This document shows positions 16,684 through 24,837 of a DNA stretch of 64,000 bases, piece after piece. The notes beneath the pieces were generated by a model that was not told where the DNA came from, made no database searches, and was given only the letters and a program-made list of their open reading frames with translations. The stretch covers positions 186,001 through 250,000 of the forward strand of contig CAMFLR010000008.1 in the NCBI GenBank assembly GCA_945957605.1. Direction: 5' to 3'. The translations under genes and the position numbers were made by a program. The stretch comes from an uncultured Isosphaeraceae bacterium. GTDB taxonomy: Bacteria > Planctomycetota > Planctomycetia > Isosphaerales > Isosphaeraceae. Position 1 is the stretch's first letter, and the number at the start of each line of letters is the position of its first letter.

Positions 16684-17094
16684 ATGCCGGCTCAGGTTAC
16701 CAGCGTTTTTCTTTATGTGAATGATGTCGTCCGGTCGTACGAGTTCTATAACGAAATCGTCGGCGCCGAGATCGTTCAACTGCATAAAGCCGAGGACAAC
16801 GGGCCGATTACCCTGGCGATTCTTCGCATCGGCGCCTTCACGCTCATGATCCACCCGCAGGACGAGCACGCCGCCGATTTCGTCTCGAACAAGCCAGGAA
16901 TTGGCATCCACCTCCAGCTTCGCGTCGACAACATCGACGAATTCTACCAGCGCTGTATCGACGAAGGTGCGATGCTCGCCCTCTCGGGCGACCCCGTCGA
17001 TCAGCCCTGGGGCTGGCGCGAATTCGCACTCAAAGATCCTGACGGCTACGTCTGGTCGATTTACCAGGACAAGTCGGGCGGTCAGTGGACGTAA
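16684..17094 (+). CDS. VOC-family (glyoxalase-like) protein
   Basis: 136 residues. SVFLYVNDVVRSYEFYNEIV opens the fold and FALKDPDGYVWSIYQD closes it. The middle reads GIHLQLRVDNIDEFYQRCID, the second module. GGGAGAGG precedes the ATG. It has the lactoylglutathione lyase/PhnB-like appearance, but the metal ligands cannot be placed confidently, so the substrate is open. It stands alone. Confidence 0.88.
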   Translation: MPAQVTSVFLYVNDVVRSYEFYNEIVGAEIVQLHKAEDNGPITLAILRIGAFTLMIHPQDEHAADFVSNKPGIGIHLQLRVDNIDEFYQRCIDEGAMLALSGDPVDQPWGWREFALKDPDGYVWSIYQDKSGGQWT

Positions 17095-17226
17095 TGTTTC
17101 GCGCATGAAATCGTCGATCGATTTCACTTGCATGCCGTTCGCAACTCATTGAATATGAGATAGATGAGCGTCGCCGGTCGCGCGACGTATTTCCGCGTTT
17201 GATCCAAACCCAAGGGCGGGTCGATC

Positions 17227-17688
17227 ATGGCGCTTTCGAGCAATGCAGAGCGACGGCAGCTTTTGCAGTATTTCCGTCGATTGCCTCACGTTCGCATGCC
17301 GGCGAGCGTGGGAATTGATCGCGAGGAAATCAAGCGATTGACCGCCGATCTCGCCTTTTTTTACGACCCCGAACGAAGTGCACCGGGAGTCGTAGATCGA
17401 GCTCGTTTCCTGCGCGACCAAATCGAGGCCGCTCGCCGTCAGGACAGGCGCGACGAGATGCATCGCCGCGAGGCCCGGCTCCGCGAACGCGAGAATATTA
17501 TCGAAGAGTCGTCGGAAGAGTTCGAGCTTGGCACGCCCCGAGAAGTCGGCAAGCCAGACGTCGAGGCACCTTCTCCCCGGAGACCCGGTCTTGGTTCCCG
17601 GCTGGCAGGGGTATGGGCGTCCTGGCGCGACTCGCGGCGCCCGAGGATTGACGTCGGCCATCCGGTGTGGGACCGTTGGCTCGACTAG
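17227..17688 (+). CDS. Hypothetical protein, charged and helical
   Basis: 153 residues, arginine- and glutamate-rich, with a likely coiled-coil stretch at about 60-95 (DQIEAARRQDRRDEMHRREA). No signal peptide or membrane helix. The ATG follows GGGCGGG. The codon pattern is that of a real gene, but no family is recognised. A membrane protein gene follows 25 bases later on the same strand. Confidence 0.5.
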   Translation: MALSSNAERRQLLQYFRRLPHVRMPASVGIDREEIKRLTADLAFFYDPERSAPGVVDRARFLRDQIEAARRQDRRDEMHRREARLRERENIIEESSEEFELGTPREVGKPDVEAPSPRRPGLGSRLAGVWASWRDSRRPRIDVGHPVWDRWLD

Positions 17689-17713
17689 AAACACCGCGCC
17701 GCGGATTGAACCA

Positions 17714-18160
17714 ATGCCACTTTACCTGACAATCCGCGAGCTCATGATTCTGATCGCCAACATTGCGGTCGTCTGGACGATCGCACGCGCGCTTCCGAGT
17801 GAGGGCTGGACGAACCACCTGGCATTCGCTCTGGTCGTCGCCAGCACGCCCGTCTGCTACGCGGTGCTCATCAGGATGTTCGACCGCCCTCACGAGCGAG
17901 CCCGAGGCCTCTCGCAGGCCTCGGCGTCGTTGCTCGTTTTTTCGTTTTTTGGCGGCTGGTTCTGGCTTTACGAAAAGCAGTCGGACGAGATCGCCAAGCA
18001 AGAACTCGCGAGCGTTCATCGCCTCATACTGACGATCGCCATCCCGTGCTTTTTGCTCTGGTTGGCCTGGCTTCCGCCTGTTAGCAGACGCATCAAGATG
18101 CTCGTGCGCTATACCATCGTCTCAGTGACGCGCCGAGCCAGCTCGAACGCGTCACCCTGA
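17714..18160 (+). CDS. Hypothetical membrane protein
   Basis: 148 residues, four hydrophobic segments: about 9-28 (LMILIANIAVVWTIARALP), 36-54, 72-89 (ASLLVFSFFGGWFWLY) and 105-123. The chosen ATG begins MPLYLTIRELMILI; an upstream start in the same frame would run through the neighbouring gene. No charged catalytic motif is visible. The C-terminus converges on the uronate isomerase-like gene with 16 bases between. Function unknown. Confidence 0.55.
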   Translation: MPLYLTIRELMILIANIAVVWTIARALPSEGWTNHLAFALVVASTPVCYAVLIRMFDRPHERARGLSQASASLLVFSFFGGWFWLYEKQSDEIAKQELASVHRLILTIAIPCFLLWLAWLPPVSRRIKMLVRYTIVSVTRRASSNASP

Positions 18161-18176
18161 TCCGCCGAGTCCGAAA

Positions 18177-19481
18177 TCAGACGAGTCCGAAGACTTCGCG
18201 CGGCGTGTGATAAAGAATCTGCTCGAGCATCGCGGGCACTTCGTACTCTTCGTAGTACCCCGTGTCGATGAGATGCGCGAACGCCGCGGCGGTCACCTTG
18301 CCCACGACCTGCAGATGGCCGTAAGTCCATTCGGCGAAAGGCGCTTCCGACGTAAACCCGGCGAATTTCGTCATGGGCGTCGACTGCAGGCGGATCGCGA
18401 CGTTTCGTTCGATTACCGGCGGCGAATTCGTGTGCGACCAACCGCCTGTCAGCGTGACGTTCGGCAACTGTGCAGCAAGTGCAGCGACCTCGTTGCCGAG
18501 TGAGTCGGACGCCAGCATGATGTCGAACTTGGCCCCGGCAAAATTGCGGAAGATGCGAGCCATGTCGGTCGCCCAGCTTCCTTGGTACCGTGGGACGTTC
18601 AATTCACCGTGAGCCATCGTTTCGGCACCAACCGCGAGTTGCAGCGTTCGCTTGTGCTGGTGATGCCACTCCACAATCTTGTACGCGACGAATTCGATCA
18701 GGATATCGGCATCGAAGGGATCGATGTCGCCGCCGCTTGAGGCGCGGGTGAGAACCTTCGCAGTCGAGATGTCGTCGGGGCTGGCGAATCGCTGGTCGAT
18801 CGGCAAGAAGGTGCGAGCGAACTTGACGTCGCTCGTGAGCGTTGCGTCGAGCCAGTCGAACAGCCTGCGTTCGAGAATATCGGGGTTTTCCAGCCCCGAA
18901 CCAAGCAATGCCGTCAAGCCATCAAAATACCCCGTCTTGCCGCGATGCCCCGCGAACTCGGGCAGCAGATCGCTCGATGCGCCAGCGTGAAAAAGGGAAT
19001 CGAGGCTGAGGCAGCGAGCGAACAGTTTGCCGTGCTTCCCTTCGTTTCCGCCGACCTTTGTCGCGCTGGTGACCAGCGTCTCAAGGTTGCAGCGCTCTTT
19101 CAGCACGTAATTCACCCAGTTGGCATCGCGTGCCGCCGTCTGGATCCGCTGGTCAACCGCTTCGAAATTCTGTTCGGTCAGGTTGGGATCGTGGAAGTCG
19201 AACAGGTCGCGGAGGATTCGATAGAAAGTCCACGCTGCGGCTGTGTTGCGCGTTTTCTTCAGATAGGGAATCGCTCGACGAACCTGGTCGAGTGACGGTG
19301 ATCCATCGTCGGCAAAGCCCACTCCGCGGAGTTCAGCCAGAAGCGCCGGGTGGCTCATGAGCGTCGCGAGGTCGGGCGCGCTTGGTTGATCGCAGCGAAT
19401 CCGTGCGTGCGCGTCGACAATCTTGGTGTCGCGGATCATCCGTTCGATCCGCTGAATCAGGGTGGGTTCGCTCGTGAACAT
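18177..19481 (-). CDS. Amidohydrolase-superfamily protein resembling uronate isomerase
   Basis: About 434 residues. The overall wording (LERRLFDWLDATLTSDVKFA; TMAHGELNVPRYQGSWATDM; IMLASDSLGNEVAALAAQLP; EQILYHTPREVFGLV) fits the uronate isomerase-like branch of the amidohydrolase fold. The first metal-binding motif, normally D-x-H-x-H, reads VDAHARI, so the second His is Arg. That suggests changed metal binding or loss of the classical activity. The start shown gives MFTSEPTLIQRI; a longer in-frame start exists without clear support. Similar planctomycete paralogues have no known substrate. Confidence 0.75.
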   Translation of the reverse strand: MFTSEPTLIQRIERMIRDTKIVDAHARIRCDQPSAPDLATLMSHPALLAELRGVGFADDGSPSLDQVRRAIPYLKKTRNTAAAWTFYRILRDLFDFHDPNLTEQNFEAVDQRIQTAARDANWVNYVLKERCNLETLVTSATKVGGNEGKHGKLFARCLSLDSLFHAGASSDLLPEFAGHRGKTGYFDGLTALLGSGLENPDILERRLFDWLDATLTSDVKFARTFLPIDQRFASPDDISTAKVLTRASSGGDIDPFDADILIEFVAYKIVEWHHQHKRTLQLAVGAETMAHGELNVPRYQGSWATDMARIFRNFAGAKFDIMLASDSLGNEVAALAAQLPNVTLTGGWSHTNSPPVIERNVAIRLQSTPMTKFAGFTSEAPFAEWTYGHLQVVGKVTAAAFAHLIDTGYYEEYEVPAMLEQILYHTPREVFGLV

Positions 19482-19758
19482 CGGTTCGCTCAAGGCCAGC
19501 AGGGAACAGGAAGCTTCAAATTGGACGGGCAATCATCGGCAATGCGCGGTCGGGGTGTCAATCCACACCGCCTCACGTTGTGCAATTGATGGCAAAGGGA
19601 AACGATCGAAGACTGACCGCTCGGGTCTCTGGCAATTTGATGAAAATCGTTTATGACAAAGAGTCGCTGGAACAGACAACGGCTCCGGATTGAGATTTGC
19701 GTGCAATTCCTTGCGAAAACAAAGCATTCCGCCAGATCGCACCCAGAGGAGAACCGCG

Positions 19759-20778
19759 ATGCACCCGAGCCAGCCATCCCGACGAGATTTCCTGCAAACG
19801 ACCGCCGCCGGACTGGCCGCAACCAGCCTCGCCGCGGCCAGCGAGACAACTCTGCGACCTGCCGAAGGTGGTATTCAGACGAGGCCACTGGGTAAGACCG
19901 GACAGATGGTGAGTCTCCTCGGTCTCGGCGGACATGCGTGTACGAATCCGTCCAAGCTTTCCGAGGAGAAGAGTCTTCGGCTCATCCAACGCGCGGTTGA
20001 TGATGGGATCACCTTCATGGACAACGCGTGGGATTACCATAACGGTGTCGCCGAGGAGCGGATGGGCAAGGCGCTGGCGGAGGGAGGCCGTCGAGATAAG
20101 GTCTTCCTCATGACCAAATGCTGCGGCCGGACGGCTCAAGATGCCCAATCTAATCTTGAGGACAGTCTTCGTCGTCTCAAGACAGATCGCATTGATTTGT
20201 GGCAATTTCACGAGATCGTTTATGATAACGATCCCGAGATGGTCTTCGAGCCGGGCGGCGCGATCGAAACGGCGATCAAGGCCGTGAAGGACGGCAAGGT
20301 TCGCTACATCGGCTTCACGGGACACAAAGACCCAAGTATCCACCTCAAGATGCTCGGCAAGCCCTACGACTGGGCCAGCGTTCAGATGCCGCTCAACGTG
20401 CTCGACGTCCATTACCGCAGCTTCCAAAAGCAAGTTCTCCCGGTGCTGCTTCAGCGGCAGATCGGGGTGATTGCGATGAAGAGCCTGGGCGGCAACGGTT
20501 CGATCGTCACGAAGGCTGGCGTGCCGGTCGAAGACGCTCTGCGATATGTCCTGTCTCTGCCGATCTCGACCCTCGTGTCGGGGATCGACTCAGAGGAAGT
20601 GCTCGATCAGAACCTCAAGATTGTCCGCGAATTCAAACCGATCACGCAGGACGAGCGGGCGCGAATCGAGGCGGGGACGATCAAAGTTGCCGGCGATGGG
20701 CGGTTTGAACTTTTCAAGTCATCAAAAGTTTTCGATGGCCCGGTCCATCGCAAGCAGCACGGTTTTGCAACCGACTGA
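19759..20778 (+). CDS. Tat-exported aldo/keto reductase
   Basis: 339 residues. An N-terminal twin-arginine signal (SRRDFLQTTAAGLAATSLAA) marks export in folded form. The AKR barrel follows: TRPLGKTGQMVSLLGLGGHA, the catalytic Asp/Tyr region FMDNAWDYHNGVAEERMG, the lysine strand FLMTKCCGR, and DRIDLWQFHEI in place of the His motif. AGAGGAG lies 7 bases upstream of the ATG. NAD(P)H-dependent carbonyl reduction is known for the fold; an exported form is common in planctomycetes and its substrate is unknown. A short sequence similar to its middle lies upstream of the gene. Confidence 0.9.
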   Translation: MHPSQPSRRDFLQTTAAGLAATSLAAASETTLRPAEGGIQTRPLGKTGQMVSLLGLGGHACTNPSKLSEEKSLRLIQRAVDDGITFMDNAWDYHNGVAEERMGKALAEGGRRDKVFLMTKCCGRTAQDAQSNLEDSLRRLKTDRIDLWQFHEIVYDNDPEMVFEPGGAIETAIKAVKDGKVRYIGFTGHKDPSIHLKMLGKPYDWASVQMPLNVLDVHYRSFQKQVLPVLLQRQIGVIAMKSLGGNGSIVTKAGVPVEDALRYVLSLPISTLVSGIDSEEVLDQNLKIVREFKPITQDERARIEAGTIKVAGDGRFELFKSSKVFDGPVHRKQHGFATD

Positions 20779-20790
20779 TATCAAAGAAGG

Positions 20791-20818
20791 CCGGGATCGC
20801 GAAAATGTGCGATCCCGG
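20791..20818. terminator. Hairpin between convergent genes, likely bidirectional terminator
   Basis: A perfect 10-bp stem, CCGGGATCGC with GCGATCCCGG, around an 8-base loop, 12 bases after the reductase stop. No T-tract follows. A second 9-bp hairpin (20830-20858) overlaps the end of the convergent gene. Confidence 0.6.
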
Positions 20819-20830
20819 TCGGTTCCATGC

Positions 20831-21337
20831 TCAACCCGTTGCATAAGAGCGGGTTGAGCCCTCCTCATCAAGAATCTTGCGAACCTCATCGATCTGCGTG
20901 CTATCGGCGCGGGCCGAAACGAGGATCTTGCCGCGTTCCATTCCCGATGAAAAATGCTCGGCTTCACTCTCGGGAACGCCGACGCCAGTCAGTCCGCCAA
21001 TAATGCCGCCGGAGGCCGCACCAATTCCCGCGCCTGTGAGCGCCGCGGCGAGCGGGCCAGCGATGAGGAACGTTCCCAGGCCCGGCAAGAGCACGCTGCT
21101 GCCGACGAGCGCCAGGCCGGCCGCCGCGCCAATCGCCGCGCCCGATACGAGGCCGGTCGTCACGCCTGCGTCGCTCAAAAGGTGTTCGTGGCCCGCTTCC
21201 TCGGAAACGTGATGAATATCAGTTCCTTCTCGCGCCACCACGCTGACTTCGTTGCCGTCGATTCCCGCCATATGCAACCGCTCGATGGCGGCATTCGCCT
21301 CGGCGGTTGTGTCGAAAAGTCCCACCACGGTGCGCAT
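20831..21337 (-). CDS. General stress protein with a glycine-zipper membrane-like core
   Basis: 168 residues. The start MRTVVGLFDTTAEANAAIER fits the YflT/GSP17M-type N-terminal fold. The centre is a glycine/alanine-rich hydrophobic stretch (VSGAAIGAAAGLALVGSS and LTGAGIGAASGGIIGGLTGV), as in glycine-zipper proteins, that may enter the membrane. The C-terminus (KILVSARADSTQIDEVRKIL) repeats the ferredoxin-like fold. GAGAGG lies upstream of the ATG. A stress-related role is known for relatives; mechanism unknown. Confidence 0.8.
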   Translation of the reverse strand: MRTVVGLFDTTAEANAAIERLHMAGIDGNEVSVVAREGTDIHHVSEEAGHEHLLSDAGVTTGLVSGAAIGAAAGLALVGSSVLLPGLGTFLIAGPLAAALTGAGIGAASGGIIGGLTGVGVPESEAEHFSSGMERGKILVSARADSTQIDEVRKILDEEGSTRSYATG

Positions 21338-21665
21338 CGCTTATTCCTCTCAGGGTGATCATTTTTTGAGTTCGATGCTTCGCTGACCAACATCGCAAAC
21401 GCTGCGCCGGAGCGTGCGCGATTGGGCCTTATGTGAATTAACCGTGAGGATTTTTGTTGTGGGCTATGGAGCCCTAAATTAATACCAACGCAGGCTTTAA
21501 GAACAATTCAAACAAAATTTGCATGATGACTTGTCGGTCAATTCATCTCTCTTCCGACTTTAAGAGCGCAGATACACGTGCGTGCTCGCGTTGATGCGTT
21601 CACGCTGAGAGTCTGTCTTTGTGTCGACAACTTTGGATTGAGTCACGCACCAGGAATAACTCCCG
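21338..21665. other. Intergenic between divergent genes
   Basis: About 328 AT-richer bases. It must include promoters for the stress protein (minus) and the secreted Ig-like protein (plus). No repeat or hairpin was recognised. Confidence 0.5.
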
Positions 21666-22565
21666 ATGACCATCATCCGCGGAACCAAACGCAGACAGCT
21701 CAAGCCGATGGCCGATCAGCTTGAAGTTCGTGAGCTTATGACTGTCGGATCGTTACCGACTACTGTATCGGTCAAACCCGTCGACGCGCCGGTTCAATAT
21801 GGCGTTGGTGTTCCAATCGAGGCGAATTTTAGTGTGGCGTGGCCTCAACTGCTCCCCGGTTCACCGCCGTCTGAAGTAGCAAAATGGGAGAACCCCACTG
21901 CGTCAGGCTCGATTACGTTTTTGATCAATTCGTCACTTTCGGAAAGCTTCCCCGTCGTTGCCGATCCGCGAGTATTTGTACGCGACTTCACGCTTACAAA
22001 TCTTCCCGCCGGCGATAACGTAATCACCGGTACGTTCTTCGCCGACGGACAAAGTGTAACTTCCACTGGTTCCATTTATCCGTTCCACATCAACGTCACA
22101 CCCGCGCCAACCACGACAACGCTTGCGGTCACACCGTCATCACCGTCGGTCGGTGCATTCCCCTATGCGACGCTCACAGCCACAGTGAACCCAAACAATT
22201 CCGCGCTCGGCCCAGCGTCGGGTCAGGTTGTATTCACGAGTGGTTCGACTGTTCTCGGTACTGCGAATCTCGTCAACGGAACAGCGACCGTCTTTACGAA
22301 GCTGCAAATTGGCGGTAACGAGATTCACGCAACCTACAAACCGTCGGGCAATCTTGCGTCGAGCAGTACCGCTACAACCTACAACGCTGGCTCAGCAAGC
22401 GAAAACTTCATCAATTCTGTATATACTAGCGTGCTTCATCGTTCGGTCGACACGGCGGCTCTCAAATACTGGGATCATGCGCTCGCGAGCCACCGAATCA
22501 CCAAGGCCCATTTCATCAAGGCAATCATGAACAGCGCTGAAGCACGGCATATTGCCGTGGGTTGA
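21666..22565 (+). CDS. Secreted Ig-like repeat protein with C-terminal DUF4214-like domain, paralogue 1
   Basis: 299 residues. The N-terminal tag RRQLKPMADQLEVRELMTV matches the 'LE-x-RE' element found on many planctomycete cell-surface proteins in place of a classical signal peptide. Two Ig-like (Big_3/Big_5-type) modules follow: about 35-145 and about 147-240 (TTTLAVTPSSPSVGAFPYAT). The last 55 residues (NFINSVYTSVLHRSVDTAAL ... HFIKAIMNSAEARHIAV) look like a DUF4214-type module. AGGAA precedes the ATG. An adhesion or surface role is likely for such repeats; no ligand known. Confidence 0.8.
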   Translation: MTIIRGTKRRQLKPMADQLEVRELMTVGSLPTTVSVKPVDAPVQYGVGVPIEANFSVAWPQLLPGSPPSEVAKWENPTASGSITFLINSSLSESFPVVADPRVFVRDFTLTNLPAGDNVITGTFFADGQSVTSTGSIYPFHINVTPAPTTTTLAVTPSSPSVGAFPYATLTATVNPNNSALGPASGQVVFTSGSTVLGTANLVNGTATVFTKLQIGGNEIHATYKPSGNLASSSTATTYNAGSASENFINSVYTSVLHRSVDTAALKYWDHALASHRITKAHFIKAIMNSAEARHIAVG

Positions 22566-22786
22566 CCAGCAGCGCGATTGCGAAGCCGCGCGGGGTTGAC
22601 GTTCCGCGCTGAACGAATACGTTAAAGTAGTTAGCGGCAGCAAAATCGGCAGACGTTTCAGAGAAACGAGCCGATGCGCGTGCCGCTTTTTCAATCAACG
22701 TCCGAATGATTGAATGAATCTACGTGAGTTGGTTCGAGACTTCCGCCCACCACCTTGTGGACCTTCGACTCTCCGGAAAACATGCG

Positions 22787-23692
22787 ATGAGTTCTTCTTG
22801 CCGCCAGAAGCGCAACCGGAATCAATTTCGGCTCGAGCAACTTGAAACGCGTGAGGTGATGTCGGTGCAAGTACCGAACATCGCACTCGTGAACCTGACA
22901 CCCCAACCGATTGAATATGGCGACTCGGTTAACATCCGGGCCGTCTTTCTCATAGCGACTCCTGCCGTCGCTCGTCCCCAAAATCAAACGGTGCCTAACC
23001 CGAATGCATCCGGGACGATGACGTTCGTTATCAACTCAACTTTGTCCGAATCGTTCTCGTTCAGCACTGTGGACGGGTCGGCAACTCCGATGTTTGCTCT
23101 GACAAATCTGCCGGTTGGCGCCGATACGATCAGCGCGACCTTCACGGCCGATAGCACGAGCGCTGCCGCAAGCGATTTCTCAAGCAGCCTGACCGTCAAT
23201 GTCGCGCCAGCCTCGACGATTACTTCGCTCGTGGTGACGCCCGCTCCGACTGCTCGCGGAAGTTATCCGTACGCCACGTTGACAGCAACCGTCTCGGCAG
23301 CGAATACATCACTGGGGCAACCCACGGGGACAGTCCAGTTCTTTAGCGGATCAACCTCGCTTGGCACCGGCACCCTTTCTAACGGAGTTGCAACGCTGTC
23401 GACGCAACTGCCGATTGGATATGACGACCTGCGAGCGGTTTACCAATCAACGGGGAACTTTGCGACCAGTGAGAAGAGTGTTTCCAATGTTGCTGGATCA
23501 ACGACGGAGATTTTGATCAACACAGTGTATCAGAATGTACTCGAGCGGAACGTCGATCCTGCTGGACTTCGATTCTGGGATCGCGCATTTGCAAGACATC
23601 GAATCAACACACCGAAATTCATCAAGGCGATCACACACAGCCGCGAAGCTCGTCAAATTGCTGCGAGCCATATGACTCCCAGCCATCGTTGA
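22787..23692 (+). CDS. Secreted Ig-like repeat protein with C-terminal DUF4214-like domain, paralogue 2
   Basis: About 301 residues, built like the gene 220 bases upstream: tag NQFRLEQLETREVMSV, two Ig-like modules with the recurring TFVINSTLSESFSF and GSYPYATLTATVSAANTSLG, and a C-terminal module ILINTVYQNVLERNVDPAGL ... FIKAITHSREARQIAA. Equivalent positions are clearly alike in the two proteins, so this is a tandem duplication that has diverged. The start chosen (MSSSCRQKRN) keeps the tag near the N-terminus; an earlier start would add 21 residues. A strong hairpin terminator follows. Confidence 0.8.
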   Translation: MSSSCRQKRNRNQFRLEQLETREVMSVQVPNIALVNLTPQPIEYGDSVNIRAVFLIATPAVARPQNQTVPNPNASGTMTFVINSTLSESFSFSTVDGSATPMFALTNLPVGADTISATFTADSTSAAASDFSSSLTVNVAPASTITSLVVTPAPTARGSYPYATLTATVSAANTSLGQPTGTVQFFSGSTSLGTGTLSNGVATLSTQLPIGYDDLRAVYQSTGNFATSEKSVSNVAGSTTEILINTVYQNVLERNVDPAGLRFWDRAFARHRINTPKFIKAITHSREARQIAASHMTPSHR

Positions 23693-23699
23693 AATGACG

Positions 23700-23741
23700 C
23701 GTCTCGGAACCTACGCCGTTCAGGGCGTAGGTTCCGAGACG
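23700..23741. terminator. 18-bp perfect hairpin between convergent genes
   Basis: CGTCTCGGAACCTACGCC and its exact reverse complement enclose a 6-base loop, 8 bases after the second Ig-like gene and 19 bases from the end of the convergent TPM-GlcG gene. There is no U-tract; the stem is symmetric and could act on both strands. Confidence 0.75.
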
Positions 23742-23759
23742 TGGTTAAAGATCTGGTTA

Positions 23760-24833
23760 TTACTTCGTCGCCGCGGCGGCCTGTGCCTTCAGTTCGTCTT
23801 GCCACTGAGCCACAGCCGCTTTGGCAACTTCGGCGTCCTGTTCACCGCTACCGCCGCCGATGCCGATGGCACCAATCACTTGCCCATCGACAAGCACCGG
23901 CACACCGCCGAGCAGCGTGGTCACCTTTCCACCACTCGCCGCGGCTGCGTTTTGCAGGCTGAGATTCAGCAGGGCGTCGGGTGAGTCGCCCGCATTCTTG
24001 GGCGGAAGCGGCCCCGTCGCCTGACGGAACGTCGCAGCCGTCGTCGCTTTGGTGATCGCCGTGTAGGCGCTGGCGGGGCGTGCTTCGTCCATACGTGAAA
24101 ACGCGAGCAAATGTCCGCCGTCATCAACCACGGCGAAGTTCATCTTGTAGCCGAGCGAACCGGCCTTCGCCTCGGCCGCCGCGATCAAGCGCTTCGCACC
24201 ATTGAGTGTCAGCTTCGCCTGATTGCGTTTGATCAGCGAAGTGCTGTTCGTGTCGATCACGGCCACGCGCGTCGGATCGATTGGATTCAGTCGCGCAGGA
24301 ACCGCCGCTGGCTGTTTACCTTCTTCTTGCGCGATCGAGGCAAGCGTCTTTTCGATCGTCTCAACACCGCGCTTCAGGCCGGCATCGTACTTCTCGTTCT
24401 TGAATTCGTCGAGAAACGCGTCGCGAATAGGAGCCTTGCGCGACCGGGTATTGAGCGCAGTGTTCTCGCGTGAAACGAGCACTTCGAGTTTGTGATCGTT
24501 CTTGGCAATGAGAATGTAAATTCCCTTTGCCTGCGACCCGAGGCGCTTCGCCATGCGCAAGGCAACTTCATCAAGCGGGTCGCCGCGAAGCGACTCGACG
24601 GTTTCGATCGTCGTTGCCACGCGATAGGTACGTTCGATCGTGACGAGGCGTGCAAGGGCTTCGCGCACGGCATCGCGGCCGAACATCGCGGCAGGGTCGC
24701 GAATTTCCGAGTTCGGCACGATCGCGCTCGCCGAACTATCAGCCGCGGGCTTCTTGGGATCGTCGAACTGTGCCCTGCTCGTTCCAACCATCAAGACAAG
24801 CAGCAGGCACGCGCATCGAACCGTCAACCGCAT
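23760..24833 (-). CDS. Exported TPM-domain protein fused to a GlcG/HbpS-like (DUF336) domain
   Basis: About 357 residues. Signal peptide MRLTVRCACLLLVLMVGTSR. Residues about 45-170 look like a TPM (TLP18.3/Psb32/MOLO-1) domain, including QAKGIYILIAKNDHKLEVLV. The C-terminal half is GlcG/DUF336: LTLNGAKRLIAAAEAKAGSL, NFAVVDDGGHLLAFSRMDEA, and the glycine-rich end VIGAIGIGGGSGEQDAEVAK. DUF336 proteins bind small ligands such as heme or corrinoids in some cases. GGGAG precedes the ATG, 4 bases after the stop of the upstream three-domain gene, so the two are co-translated. The fusion is uncommon; function inferred only broadly. Confidence 0.8.
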   Translation of the reverse strand: MRLTVRCACLLLVLMVGTSRAQFDDPKKPAADSSASAIVPNSEIRDPAAMFGRDAVREALARLVTIERTYRVATTIETVESLRGDPLDEVALRMAKRLGSQAKGIYILIAKNDHKLEVLVSRENTALNTRSRKAPIRDAFLDEFKNEKYDAGLKRGVETIEKTLASIAQEEGKQPAAVPARLNPIDPTRVAVIDTNSTSLIKRNQAKLTLNGAKRLIAAAEAKAGSLGYKMNFAVVDDGGHLLAFSRMDEARPASAYTAITKATTAATFRQATGPLPPKNAGDSPDALLNLSLQNAAAASGGKVTTLLGGVPVLVDGQVIGAIGIGGGSGEQDAEVAKAAVAQWQDELKAQAAAATK

Positions 24834-24837
24834 CAGA

